NCBI GenBank assembly: GCA_025456085.1
Contig: JALOLF010000022.1
Location: forward strand, 1-42,123
DNA from: Acidimicrobiales bacterium
GTDB lineage: Bacteria; Actinomycetota; Acidimicrobiia; Acidimicrobiales; Acidimicrobilacustridaceae
Reading direction: 5' to 3'
Length of the DNA: 42,123 nucleotides
Part shown: positions 7,805-15,400 of the stretch, in pieces
Position numbering within the stretch: the first letter of the stretch is position 1
Layout: each line of letters starts with the position of its first letter
Position numbers and translations under genes: made by a program
The notes under the pieces: generated by a model
Database searches by the model: none
What the model was told of the DNA's origin: nothing
The model's input: the letters and a program-made list of their open reading frames with translations, nothing else

Positions 7805-8536
7805 TCAGGCGCAGTACCCGCCCCAGGGAGCCGTGCCCTGCCAGCGGTACAGCGCCAGGGCCATGGCGTCCTGGTCGCCCGGGGAGGCCAGGTTCGGCGG
7901 CACGCCCACCAGGTCGGTGCGGCCGGCGTACCGGGCAGTGTTGTCCCAGGTCGAGCGGGCGAACTGGTAGGCGCCGAAGTACAGGCCGTTGGACGACACG
8001 ACCGAGTAGTTGCCACGCGACTCGCGGTAGCGCACGCACGCCAGGAAGGCCGACGCGTCGGAGGTCACCGGGGCCACCGTCGTGGGCGGGGGCGGGGGCG
8101 GAGGTGGCGCCGTCGTGGTCGTGGTGGCGGGCCTGGCCGTGGTGGTGGTCGTGGTGGCGGGCCTGGCCGTGGTGGTCGTGGTGGCGGGCTCGGCCGAGGT
8201 GGTCGTGGTGGCGGGCTTGGCGGCGGTGGTGGACGTGGTGGCCTTGGCCGTGGTGGTCGTGGTGGCGGGCTTGGCCGTGGTGGAGGTGGAGCTGCCCTTG
8301 CGGGCGGAGGTCGCGGTCGACGACTCGCCGGTGGCGCTCGTCGCCACGAGGTCGTCGCTCGTCTCGGTCACGGTGGGATCGGCGACGGCCGCTTCGCCTC
8401 CGACCGAGATGTCGATCTCGTCGTTGCCTGCGACCAGGGCCAGGCCGCCCACGGCGAACGCGGCCAGCAGCAGGAGGAAGATGAAGGGGCGGGAGTGGTT
8501 CTTCACGATCGGCTTCTTCTCGGGGGTCGGACGCAC
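7805..8536 (-). CDS. Rpf-like transglycosylase with Thr-rich linker and N-terminal membrane anchor
   Basis: The 243-residue protein has a short cytoplasmic N-terminus and a membrane helix at about 18-36 (PFIFLLLLAAFAVGGLALVA). A long Thr/Ala/Pro linker at about 70-160 is built from repeats such as AKPATTTTT. The C-terminal domain of about 75 residues resembles the resuscitation-promoting-factor/transglycosylase fold: CVRYRESRGNYSVVSSNG, with the catalytic Glu in YRES, then YFGAYQFARSTWD. Rpf proteins cut peptidoglycan glycan strands and can promote regrowth. The linker would let the domain reach through the wall from its anchor. The start is GTG 8536. It converges with the GH3 gene across 35 bp. 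Confidence 0.85.
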   Translation of the reverse strand: MRPTPEKKPIVKNHSRPFIFLLLLAAFAVGGLALVAGNDEIDISVGGEAAVADPTVTETSDDLVATSATGESSTATSARKGSSTSTTAKPATTTTTAKATTSTTAAKPATTTTSAEPATTTTTARPATTTTTTARPATTTTTAPPPPPPPPTTVAPVTSDASAFLACVRYRESRGNYSVVSSNGLYFGAYQFARSTWDNTARYAGRTDLVGVPPNLASPGDQDAMALALYRWQGTAPWGGYCA

Positions 8537-8676
8537 TGCCTAGCGGCGAAATGCGAATGCAACAAAAGCCTCGCCCCCGCAACAACCGTCACGGGAGCGA
8601 GAACCGGCAGTTCACCGGCCCTTTTCGGCGGTCGTGTGAAGAGCGTCACAGAACTGACAACTCATGACTCTCGTGC

Positions 8677-8692
8677 CCTCCTGTGCAGGAGG
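8677..8692. other. Short perfect hairpin in divergent spacer
   Basis: CCTCCT-GTGC-AGGAGG is a 6-bp stem with a 4-base loop in the 188-bp spacer between the Rpf-like gene and the HTH gene. It lies near the start of any Rpf leader RNA. No known riboswitch core was recognised here. Confidence 0.35.
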
Positions 8693-8711
8693 CCATGGCA
8701 GCGAAATGCTG

Positions 8712-8717
8712 TAGCTT
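8712..8717 (+). promoter_or_regulatory. -10 element for leaderless HTH gene
   Basis: TAGCTT is followed by 7 nt and then GTG 8725, the spacing expected when transcription starts at the start codon. Confidence 0.45.
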
Positions 8718-8724
8718 TCGGGCG

Positions 8725-9348
8725 GTGGACGACAACGGGGAGGACCGGTACGCACAGGGTGCCGACGGCCCGTCGCGAACCGTGCCCGAACGCCGCGACC
8801 GGACCCGCCCCGAGCAACGCCCGGCGGAGCGCGTCCTGCTCGACGGCTCCGGCGCCTACCGCCGCGACCTCGACGGGGTGTGGCGCTACACGGCGGACGG
8901 TACGGCGGTGCCGGGCGCCGTCGACGTCGTGCTGGGGGACCTGTACGACCCGGCGACCACCGAGGACCCGAACGGCCGTCCCGTCCGGGTGGTGCCCCGG
9001 GCGTGGATCCTGCGTCGCCCGGGCCATCCCCTGCTCTGGGTCCTCGACCACGCCGAGCCGGGCGTGCGGCGCGCGCCCGTGCTCGTGCCGGTGGAGGCGT
9101 GGGAGGAGCGTGTCGCGCAGCCGGTCGGACTGCTGGCACCGGAGCTGCACCCGTCGCAGTTGCTGGGGATCGACGACGTCGCCGCGCTCCTCGACGTGAC
9201 GGCCTCGACGGTGCGGGCCTACCTCACCCGCAACCAGCTCCCCCCACCGGTGGCGAAGGTGGGCGGGTCGCCCGTGTGGTCCCGACCCGTCGTCGAGCGG
9301 TGGGCGTCCGGTCGGCGTACCCGGCGGCGGGTCAGGCCAGACCCATGA
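8725..9348 (+). CDS. Uncharacterised protein with C-terminal HTH domain
   Basis: The 207-residue protein has a C-terminal helix-turn-helix at about 145-195: LLGIDDVAALLDVTASTVRAY, then a wing-like KVGGSPVWSRPVVERWAS. This resembles the AlpA/excisionase/MerR-type DNA-binding fold. The N-terminal 140 residues are not recognised. They contain YRRDLDGVWRYTADG and a run that looks like a small beta domain (RVVPRAWILRRPGHPLLWVLD). GTG 8725 was preferred to the in-frame ATG codons at 8683 and 8695 because of the -10-like hexamer just upstream. It overlaps the convergent SDR gene by 17 bp. It may be a transcription regulator; the target is unknown. Confidence 0.6.
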   Translation: MDDNGEDRYAQGADGPSRTVPERRDRTRPEQRPAERVLLDGSGAYRRDLDGVWRYTADGTAVPGAVDVVLGDLYDPATTEDPNGRPVRVVPRAWILRRPGHPLLWVLDHAEPGVRRAPVLVPVEAWEERVAQPVGLLAPELHPSQLLGIDDVAALLDVTASTVRAYLTRNQLPPPVAKVGGSPVWSRPVVERWASGRRTRRRVRPDP

Positions 9349-10126
9349 TCTCGCTGACGCCCGCCCGGTGACCGGTGGTCACCCCGCCGTCGACGACGAT
9401 GGCCTGACCGGTGACGAACGACGCGTCGTCGGAGCCGAGGAACGCGACGACGGCGGCGATCTCCTCGGGCCGACCCATGCGGCCCAGCTGGCTGGCGTCG
9501 GTCAGGCGTCGACGGGGCTCGGCCATCACGTCGTCGTCGAACACCGAGGTGAGCAGCGGCGTCACGATGAACCCGGGGCACACCGCGTTCACCCGGATGC
9601 CGCGCCGGCCGTAGTCCATGGCCATGTTGCGGGTGAGCAGCACGACCCCGCCCTTCGACGCGTTGTAGACGCTGCCTCCCTCGGTGCCCTCGATGCCCTC
9701 GATGCTGGCGATGTTCACGATGGCGCCGCCCCCGGACTCGAGCATGGCGGCCGCGGTGTGCTTGCACAGCAGCCAGGTCCCGGTGAGGTTCACCCCGAGG
9801 ACGCGGTCCCACTCCTCGCGGGTCAGCAGGTGGACCGGTCCGCCCCCGGCCACGCCGGCGCAGTTCACCAGCAGGTCGACCCGGCCGTGTGAGGCCACGC
9901 AGCCCGTCACCGCGGCGGCCACCGCCTCCTCGTCGCGGACGTCGAGGACCCCGAGGCTCGAGCCCGGTGCCGACGCCTGGACCTCCGCCCACGCCGCCGG
10001 CACGTCGCGGGCCACGTCCAGACCGACGACCGTGCACCCCTCCTGTGCGAGTCGGGTGGCGCAGGCCAGGCCGATGCCCGATGCCGCGCCGGTCACGATC
10101 GCCGTCTTGCCCTGCAGTCCGCGCAC
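9332..10126 (-). CDS. Short-chain dehydrogenase/reductase
   Basis: This is a classical SDR of 264 residues. The NAD(P)-binding glycine motif TGAASGIG is at 12-19, the NCAG motif at 88-91 and the catalytic set Ser141, Tyr154 and Lys158 in SVYNASKGG. The acidic Asp37 after the second strand (VVGLDVAR) suggests NAD rather than NADP. The C-terminus carries the FVTGQAIVVDGG motif. The substrate is probably an alcohol or 3-oxoacyl compound, but it cannot be assigned. GTG 10126 has an excellent ribosome binding site, GAGGGGGA; longer in-frame starts have no conserved sequence. Divergent from the deaminase gene by 76 bp. Confidence 0.88.
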   Translation of the reverse strand: MRGLQGKTAIVTGAASGIGLACATRLAQEGCTVVGLDVARDVPAAWAEVQASAPGSSLGVLDVRDEEAVAAAVTGCVASHGRVDLLVNCAGVAGGGPVHLLTREEWDRVLGVNLTGTWLLCKHTAAAMLESGGGAIVNIASIEGIEGTEGGSVYNASKGGVVLLTRNMAMDYGRRGIRVNAVCPGFIVTPLLTSVFDDDVMAEPRRRLTDASQLGRMGRPEEIAAVVAFLGSDDASFVTGQAIVVDGGVTTGHRAGVSEIMGLA

Positions 10127-10190
10127 GTCGTCCCCCTCGGTGGTGGTGCGGGTGGTGGGGCGCCGTGCCGGTCGCCCAGGAGGGCGAGCG

Positions 10191-10196
10191 TAACGT
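10191..10196 (+). promoter_or_regulatory. -10 element for leaderless deaminase gene
   Basis: TAACGT is followed by 6 nt and ATG 10203. No Shine-Dalgarno sequence fits between them. Confidence 0.5.
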
Positions 10197-10202
10197 GCAG
10201 CC

Positions 10203-10697
10203 ATGGATCCTTCGTCGGAGCCGAGCCCGCACCTCGAGCACCTGCGCCGCGCCGTCGTGCTCGCCCGGTCCACGGCCGAGGAGCGTGCCGGCGGGCCCTT
10301 CGGTGCCGTGGTGGTCCGTGACGGCGAGGTGATCGGCGAGGGTGCCAACCGGGTGGTGGCCGAGCGGGACCCGACCTGGCACGCCGAGGTCGCTGCCATC
10401 CGCGACGCCTGTCGCCGGGTGGGGAGCCACTGGCTGCGGGGCGCCGTGATCTACGCCAGCAACGAGCCGTGCCCCATGTGCGCGGCGGCCATCCACTGGG
10501 CGCACCTGGATGCGGTCGTCTACGCCGGCAGCCGCAGCGATGCGGTCCGCTACGGGGGCTTCGACGACGGTGGGCTCTACGAGACGCTGGCCCGGCCGCC
10601 GTCGCAGTGGGCGGTGCCGGCCACACAGCTGCACCGGGATCTCGTGCTCCCCGTGTGGGAGTGGTTCTCGGCCTATCCCGAGCGGGCGGTGTACTGA
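10203..10697 (+). CDS. Nucleoside/guanine deaminase (CMP/dCMP deaminase fold)
   Basis: The 164-residue protein has the zinc-dependent deaminase signature: His60-Ala-Glu62 (PTWHAEVAAI) and Cys90-x2-Cys93 (EPCPMC). Around these motifs, GGPFGAVVVRDG, AIHWAHLDAVVYAG and GGFDDGGLYETL resemble bacterial guanine deaminases of the Bacillus GuaD type more than TadA. It would turn guanine into xanthine in purine catabolism. TadA-like tRNA editing or another base as substrate remains possible. The length matches GuaD (about 156). It converges with a PIG-L deacetylase gene. Confidence 0.75.
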   Translation: MDPSSEPSPHLEHLRRAVVLARSTAEERAGGPFGAVVVRDGEVIGEGANRVVAERDPTWHAEVAAIRDACRRVGSHWLRGAVIYASNEPCPMCAAAIHWAHLDAVVYAGSRSDAVRYGGFDDGGLYETLARPPSQWAVPATQLHRDLVLPVWEWFSAYPERAVY

Positions 10698-10699
10698 GC

Positions 10700-10735
10700 C
10701 GGCGCCGCGTCCCCACCGAGCGCACGCCGGCGCCG
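10700..10735. terminator. Inverted repeat between convergent genes
   Basis: CGGCGCCG occurs at 10700-10707 and 10728-10735 and can pair as an 8-bp GC stem in the 46-bp convergent spacer. There is no T-tract, so this is a candidate bidirectional terminator only. Confidence 0.35.
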
Positions 10736-10743
10736 TTCGATCC

Positions 10744-11658
10744 TCACCACGGCGGGGCCAGCGACAGGTCGTCCAGCGCCGTCGGCGGTCCCACACGGCG
10801 GAACCACTCGATGCCGTAGACCTCGGCGAAGGTGGCCTCGTCGATGTCCACCAGGGGCGAGTCGGCCGGGATCTGGCTGGTGTGGGCGAGCATGGCGGCG
10901 CGCTTGTCGGCCAGCACGCGGCGCACGTCGACGGTGCAGTCGATGAGCACGCTGGGCAGGCCCAGGTGGGTGGCCGCCAGCCCCAGACCCTGTCCGGCCG
11001 GGTCCAGCTGCGGGGCGTACGGGGTGTCGGCGTCGTCGAGAGGACCGATCTGCAGCCGGATGGCTCCGTGCGCCTGCTCGACGAGGTGGGTCTCGACGAA
11101 GTGGAGGTACTCGCGGTCGACGGTGGCCTCGTAGACGGTCGGGACCCCGGCGCGCACCGCCGCGGCGTGGCCGACGCGGTGCACCTGCACATGGTCGGGA
11201 TGCCCGTAGATGCCGTGTTCGTCGTAGGCCACGAGCGCCGTTGCCGAGTGGGCCCGGGCGAGTCGGGCCAGGCGCTCGGCCGCCTCCTCGACGGGCGCGT
11301 CGGCGAACACGAGCGCAGCGTCGGTGCGCTCCGTGGCGGCGGGATCGCCGGTGGCGGGCAGGCCCGAGTCGGCATAGCCCAGGAACGCCACGTCGGCCAC
11401 GCCCAGCACGGCGGCCGCGGCCCGGGTTTCGTCCTCGCGGTGGGCGCCCAGGTCGGGTGACGAGGTCCGGGAGGCTTCCCCCGCCTCGCCCCGGGTCGCC
11501 ACGACGAGCACGACCCGCCATCCCTGCTCGGTCAGCAGTCGGATCGTGCCGCCCGTGAAGATGGCTTCGTCGTCGGGGTGGGCATGGAAGACCAGCACCG
11601 TCGGTGCGTCGGGCGGCGGCGCGTCGCGTGCGGTGTCGTCAGGTGGGGCAGCGCTCAC
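10744..11658 (-). CDS. PIG-L (LmbE-type) N-deacetylase, MshB/Mca-like
   Basis: This zinc-dependent deacetylase has 304 residues. Metal-binding motifs are FHAHPDDEAIF near the N-terminus and GIYGHPDHVQVHRV in the middle, plus TRGEAGEAS. The family removes acetyl groups from GlcNAc-linked substrates. In Actinomycetota the members MshB and Mca act in mycothiol synthesis and detoxification, and the GHPDH region resembles them. The substrate is not proven. GTG 11658 was chosen because it starts 10 bp after the stop of the upstream SDR and avoids a Pro/Arg-rich extension that would overlap it. It is probably co-transcribed with that SDR. Confidence 0.8.
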   Translation of the reverse strand: MSAAPPDDTARDAPPPDAPTVLVFHAHPDDEAIFTGGTIRLLTEQGWRVVLVVATRGEAGEASRTSSPDLGAHREDETRAAAAVLGVADVAFLGYADSGLPATGDPAATERTDAALVFADAPVEEAAERLARLARAHSATALVAYDEHGIYGHPDHVQVHRVGHAAAVRAGVPTVYEATVDREYLHFVETHLVEQAHGAIRLQIGPLDDADTPYAPQLDPAGQGLGLAATHLGLPSVLIDCTVDVRRVLADKRAAMLAHTSQIPADSPLVDIDEATFAEVYGIEWFRRVGPPTALDDLSLAPPW

Positions 11659-11668
11659 CGGCGCAGGA

Positions 11669-12973
11669 TCATGAGGTCGTCGCGGTGGCCGCGGCGCGCG
11701 CCGCACGCGAGGCGGCCACGAGCGACGGGCCTCCCATCAACACCGACCGGGTCACCGCCCACGTCCGCGACGACGGCGGCAGGTTCGGCGTGGCCCGCCA
11801 GGTGAACCCGGCCTCCACGCAGTGTGTGGCGACCGCGGCGGCGAAGATCCAGCGGCGGGTGGTCGTGGTGAGCGGGAGCAGCCGGTCGGTGAGGGCGCCG
11901 GCTCGCGTCGAGGCGCCGAGCACCGCCATCATCCCCACCAGGCCCCAGCTCCAGGTGGGGACCCGTCCGGCGCTGGGTCGCCCGGCGTCGGCAGCGAGCA
12001 GCTCCTGCACCCCCTCGTCCCACGACCGGGGCGACCAGCCGAGCTCTCCACGAGCCTTGGCGTTGGAGTAGTTGGCGTTGTTCTCGCGGGTCAGCGCCCA
12101 GTAGTCGGCGACGGGCGCGCGGTCGCCGGCGAGCTGCGCGGCCCGGGCGACCACCGGGTCGAGGCGGGCGAGCGAGCTGGCGGGGAAGCAGCGCGGCGGC
12201 CGCTTGCCCTCGGCCGTGTAGACCGCAGCCAGGAGCTCCTCGAAGGGCATCGGGTCACCGACGGCCAGGTAGATCTCGCCGTCGCGGCCGTCCTCGGCTA
12301 CGCGCAGCAGGGCGTCGGCGACGTCGTCGGCATGGACCGGGCCCTGGTACACGTCGCCGGGGGCGAACACCGGCACACCCAGTCGGGTGAAGGCCATCAC
12401 CTGCTTGGCGAGCGAGAGCGTCTTGTCGTCGTCGGGGGCGTAGATGCCGCCGGGGCACACGATCCGCACCGACTGCCCGCGGGCCGCGGCGTCGAGCGCT
12501 GCGAGGAGGCCGTCGCGCTTGGTGCGGGCGTAGGCGAAGGAGCCCGGCGCGTCCGGGAAGTAGGTCTCGTCGCACGCCGAGCCGTCGTCGGGCGTGGAGC
12601 CGAGTGCCGCGATGGAGGCCGTGTGCACCACCGGCACCCCGGCCGACGCCGCTTCGGTCAGCACGTTGACCGTGCCGTCCACGTTGACGGCGCGCATGTG
12701 CTCCGGATGTGCGTCGGCGGCGACGACCGCCGCCAGGTGGAACACGACGTCCGCTCCGTCGAAGCGGCCGGCGAGGCTCGCCGGGTCCGTCACGTCCACG
12801 ACGACCCGCTCCACGGGCCGGTCGTCGAGGGCGCAGTTCGCGGCGAGCTGCCCTGCGGTGTCCAGGACGGTGACCGCCCAGCCGCGGTCCAGGAGCAGCG
12901 CGGTGAGGTGGACGCCGAGGAATCCGGCGCCGCCGGTGACGACGGCATGACGAGTTGGCGCGTGCTGGTTCAT
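11669..12973 (-). CDS. Extended SDR (epimerase/3-beta-HSD-like) with hydrophobic C-terminal tail
   Basis: The first 330 residues of this 434-residue protein are an extended SDR: TGGAGFLG at 13-20, Asp38 after strand 2 (NAD preference), and the active-site pair Tyr148/Lys152 in FAYARTK. It looks like sugar-nucleotide epimerases and 3-beta-hydroxysteroid dehydrogenases. The last 90 residues are unusual, with hydrophobic segments and the pattern ATHCVEAGFTW...WAVTRSVLMGGPSL. That pattern recalls the small membrane domain DUF4499/TMEM254, seen fused to sterol-type SDRs. The enzyme may therefore sit on the membrane and use a lipid substrate; this is inference. It lies upstream of, and 10 bp from, the PIG-L deacetylase. 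Confidence 0.78.
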   Translation of the reverse strand: MNQHAPTRHAVVTGGAGFLGVHLTALLLDRGWAVTVLDTAGQLAANCALDDRPVERVVVDVTDPASLAGRFDGADVVFHLAAVVAADAHPEHMRAVNVDGTVNVLTEAASAGVPVVHTASIAALGSTPDDGSACDETYFPDAPGSFAYARTKRDGLLAALDAAARGQSVRIVCPGGIYAPDDDKTLSLAKQVMAFTRLGVPVFAPGDVYQGPVHADDVADALLRVAEDGRDGEIYLAVGDPMPFEELLAAVYTAEGKRPPRCFPASSLARLDPVVARAAQLAGDRAPVADYWALTRENNANYSNAKARGELGWSPRSWDEGVQELLAADAGRPSAGRVPTWSWGLVGMMAVLGASTRAGALTDRLLPLTTTTRRWIFAAAVATHCVEAGFTWRATPNLPPSSRTWAVTRSVLMGGPSLVAASRAARAAATATTS

Positions 12974-13027
12974 CGGTCAGCGATCTGACCACGTTCGGCC
13001 CGGCGACGCCAGCGGGCGTGTTCCCGA

Positions 13028-13033
13028 TAGGGT
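13028..13033 (+). promoter_or_regulatory. Candidate -10 for lipoprotein esterase gene
   Basis: TAGGGT would start a leader of about 25 nt that contains the GGGGGG ribosome binding site at 13054-13059 for GTG 13065. Confidence 0.35.
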
Positions 13034-13064
13034 CCGCTGTCATCGTCTGACTCGGGGGGTTCCT

Positions 13065-14216
13065 GTGAAGCTGCGCGTGCTGGCCGTCGTGGTCGCCCTG
13101 CTCGTCGTCGCCGCCTGTTCGGACGACGAGACGACCGCCGACGCCACAGCCACCTCTGGCGGCACGTCGGCGCCCGTCACGGAGTCCGTCACGGAGCCCG
13201 AGGAAGGCGGCGCGGCGACCCCGGCGGCGTGGGAGGAGCACGTGCCCGGCGGCGACTGCCAGTGCGCCGACGGCAGCGAGTACCGCTTCTACAGCCGCGC
13301 CGGTGATCCCGAGAAGGTGATGCTCTACTTCCAGGGCGGCGGGGCGTGCTTCAGCGCCGACACCTGCCGCTTCGACAGCGGCACCTACATCTCCGCCATC
13401 ACGCTGTCCTTCGAGGGAGGCGACGGCATCGACGCCTCGGGCATCTTCGACTTCGCCGACGAGTCGAACCCCTTCCGGGACTGGACGATCGTGTTCGTGC
13501 CGTACTGCACCGGCGATGTCCACATCGGCGACAACGTGCACACCTACGGGGAGGACCTGACGGTCAACCACAAGGGCTTCGTCAACGCCAGCAGCGCCCT
13601 CGACCACCTGGTGGCCACCTACCCCGACGCCACCGAGGTGCTCGTGACCGGGTCCAGCGCCGGTGGCGTGCCGTCTCCGCTGTTCGGTGGCCTCGTGGCC
13701 GACGAGCTGCCGGATGCCCGGGTCTCGGTCCTGGCCGACGCCTCGGGCGCCTATCCCGACAACCCGCCCGTGAACCTGGCCATCGGCGGGTTCTGGGGGA
13801 CCTTCGAGAACGTGCCCGACTGGCCCGAGAGCGCCGGCCTGGCACCCGAGGACTACAGCATCCCCGGGCTCTTCGTGCAGACCGGCCTGCACAACCCGGC
13901 GGTGCGCCTGGCCCGGTACGACAACGCCTACGACGAGGTGCAGCAGTCCTTCACGGCGCTGTCGGGTCTGTCCACCGACGACCTGCTGACCCTGATCGAG
14001 ACGAACGAAGCCAACATCGAGGCCGCGGGCGTGCCCGTGGCCAGCTACATCGCACCGGGGGACGACCACACCATCCTGCTGTCCGACGCCGTCTACACGC
14101 TCGAGGTGGGCGGCGTGCCGTTCCTGGACTGGCTGACGCGCTTCCAGGCGGGCGAGGACGTGGCCGACGTGCGTTGCACCGACTGCGCCGCCCCGGCAGC
14201 CACCACCGACGGGTAG
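13065..14216 (+). CDS. Pectinacetylesterase/Notum-like lipoprotein
   Basis: The 383-residue protein starts with a lipoprotein signal: a hydrophobic run and the lipobox VVAAC with Cys18. A Thr/Ser-rich spacer and then the esterase domain follow. Typical pectinacetylesterase/Notum motifs are VMLYFQGGGACFS (oxyanion region), FVPYCTGDVHIGD, and the nucleophile elbow TGSSAGGVPSP with Ser in GxSAGG. A late Asp and the APGDDHTI segment supply the rest of the triad. The family removes acetyl groups from pectin in plants and palmitoleate from Wnt in animals. The bacterial substrate is unknown but should be an ester outside the cell membrane. GTG 13065 has a GGGGGG ribosome binding site. Confidence 0.82.
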   Translation: MKLRVLAVVVALLVVAACSDDETTADATATSGGTSAPVTESVTEPEEGGAATPAAWEEHVPGGDCQCADGSEYRFYSRAGDPEKVMLYFQGGGACFSADTCRFDSGTYISAITLSFEGGDGIDASGIFDFADESNPFRDWTIVFVPYCTGDVHIGDNVHTYGEDLTVNHKGFVNASSALDHLVATYPDATEVLVTGSSAGGVPSPLFGGLVADELPDARVSVLADASGAYPDNPPVNLAIGGFWGTFENVPDWPESAGLAPEDYSIPGLFVQTGLHNPAVRLARYDNAYDEVQQSFTALSGLSTDDLLTLIETNEANIEAAGVPVASYIAPGDDHTILLSDAVYTLEVGGVPFLDWLTRFQAGEDVADVRCTDCAAPAATTDG

Positions 14217-14258
14217 CCGGCGTCCGGACGGCCACGGGGTCGAACCCGGAGACCTCGT

Positions 14259-15317
14259 TCAGTACAGGAAGGGGAGCTGGTCCCGGGGTTGGTAGCCCTC
14301 CTCGACCGTCTCCACCATGGCGCCGTAGGTGCTCGGACCGAGGAACCAGGCCTCGATGGCGTGGCGGTCGTTGCCCATGTCGGGGTCGACGGCCGTGCGG
14401 TGCAGGCACAGCTGGTCGAACAGGAGGGCGTCGCCCGGGTCGAAGACCGGCCGCACGATGGTGCCGTCGGCGACGGCCACCGCGTCCTCGTGGTTCACAC
14501 CCCACGCCGCGAAGGAGCCCTCGCTCGTCACGATGTGGTCGAGGCGACGTCCCACCACGTCGATGCCCGGCGCCTCGTCCCCGCAGCGGGTCAGGGCGAT
14601 CCACACGTTCAGGGATCGGATCCTCGGCCCCATGAAGGCCCCGTCCTGGTGCCAGCCGCCGGTGTTGGCGGTGCGCTCCACCCGGCGCAGGGTGACCTTC
14701 CGGGCCAGCAGGAACGGCGGCTCGCCGAAGTAATCGGACAGCAGAGGGCGCAGCCGGGCGTCGTCGAGGACCTCGATCAGGTCGAACAGCGCAGGCGGCG
14801 AGTCCACCGCCTGCACCGCGCCCCGGTCACGCTTGCCGGGGCGGTCCCCCCGGGTGTCCCGCTCGCAGCGCTCGAACCATCCGGCCAGATCGGCGGGCGC
14901 CTGGCCCCCGTCACGGGTGGCATCGAAGGACGCGAACGTCCGGTCGATGTCCTCGGAGAGCCGCGACGACTGACGCTGGTCCAGCAGCCCCCGCACCAGG
15001 AGCGTGCCGTGGTTGACGATCGCGCTGCGCAGCACGTCGGTGGTGAGCCGGTCGCGACGCACCTCCGGGATCACCGCTCCGGGGAACAGGTCGGGGACGG
15101 TGTCGGGCCACGGCGGTGGTTCGGGCGGTTGGGTCGCGTGGTCAGCGGCCTCGAAGCGCAACTCCAGCACGCGGCGCTCGAGGCGTCGGTCTCGCAGGCG
15201 ACGGTTCTCTGCGGTGAGGAAGCGCACCGCCTCCTCCCAGCGACCCTGGTCCGCGAGCGTGTCGGCGCGGGCCAGGGCTCGTCGAACGCCCCGGTCGGCG
15301 AGGATCCTCACCTGCAT
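14259..15317 (-). CDS. PhyH-family Fe(II)/2-oxoglutarate dioxygenase
   Basis: The 352-residue protein carries the facial triad of phytanoyl-CoA dioxygenase-like enzymes: His223-x-Asp225 in GGWHQDGAFM and distal His306 in DQLCLHRTAV, with Arg318 placed to bind 2-oxoglutarate. These enzymes hydroxylate or halogenate varied small molecules. The N-terminal 60 residues are helical and Arg/Glu-rich, like a short TPR-type extension not typical of the family. The substrate is unknown. It is divergent from the biotin operon by 83 bp, and the two share an inverted CATGGGCG/CGCCCATG pair at 15315-15322 and 15357-15364. A -10-like TAGATT ends 6 nt before the ATG. Confidence 0.78.
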   Translation of the reverse strand: MQVRILADRGVRRALARADTLADQGRWEEAVRFLTAENRRLRDRRLERRVLELRFEAADHATQPPEPPPWPDTVPDLFPGAVIPEVRRDRLTTDVLRSAIVNHGTLLVRGLLDQRQSSRLSEDIDRTFASFDATRDGGQAPADLAGWFERCERDTRGDRPGKRDRGAVQAVDSPPALFDLIEVLDDARLRPLLSDYFGEPPFLLARKVTLRRVERTANTGGWHQDGAFMGPRIRSLNVWIALTRCGDEAPGIDVVGRRLDHIVTSEGSFAAWGVNHEDAVAVADGTIVRPVFDPGDALLFDQLCLHRTAVDPDMGNDRHAIEAWFLGPSTYGAMVETVEEGYQPRDQLPFLY

Positions 15318-15323
15318 GGGCGG

Positions 15324-15329
15324 AATCTA
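15324..15329 (-). promoter_or_regulatory. -10 element for leaderless PhyH-family gene
   Basis: On the minus strand TAGATT is followed by 6 nt and ATG 15317, with no Shine-Dalgarno sequence. Confidence 0.5.
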
Positions 15330-15364
15330 CACAGCGTGCCGCCGGACCGAGCGCCTCGCCCATG

Positions 15365-15394
15365 TTGGCGTCGGTGCTGCGCTGCGAGCACCAT
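15365..15394 (+). promoter_or_regulatory. Candidate promoter of bioAFD
   Basis: TTGGCG (15365-15370), an 18-bp spacer and CACCAT (15389-15394) precede GTG 15401 by 6 nt. The -10 is weak, but the spacing matches the leaderless pattern of other genes in the window. Confidence 0.35.
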
Positions 15395-15400
15395 GGCGAC

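Noticed and set aside
8537..8711. Possible c-di-AMP (ydaO-type) riboswitch upstream of the Rpf-like gene
   Set aside because: Such riboswitches often precede rpf genes in actinobacteria, but I could not find the conserved core sequences. A covariance-model search would decide it.
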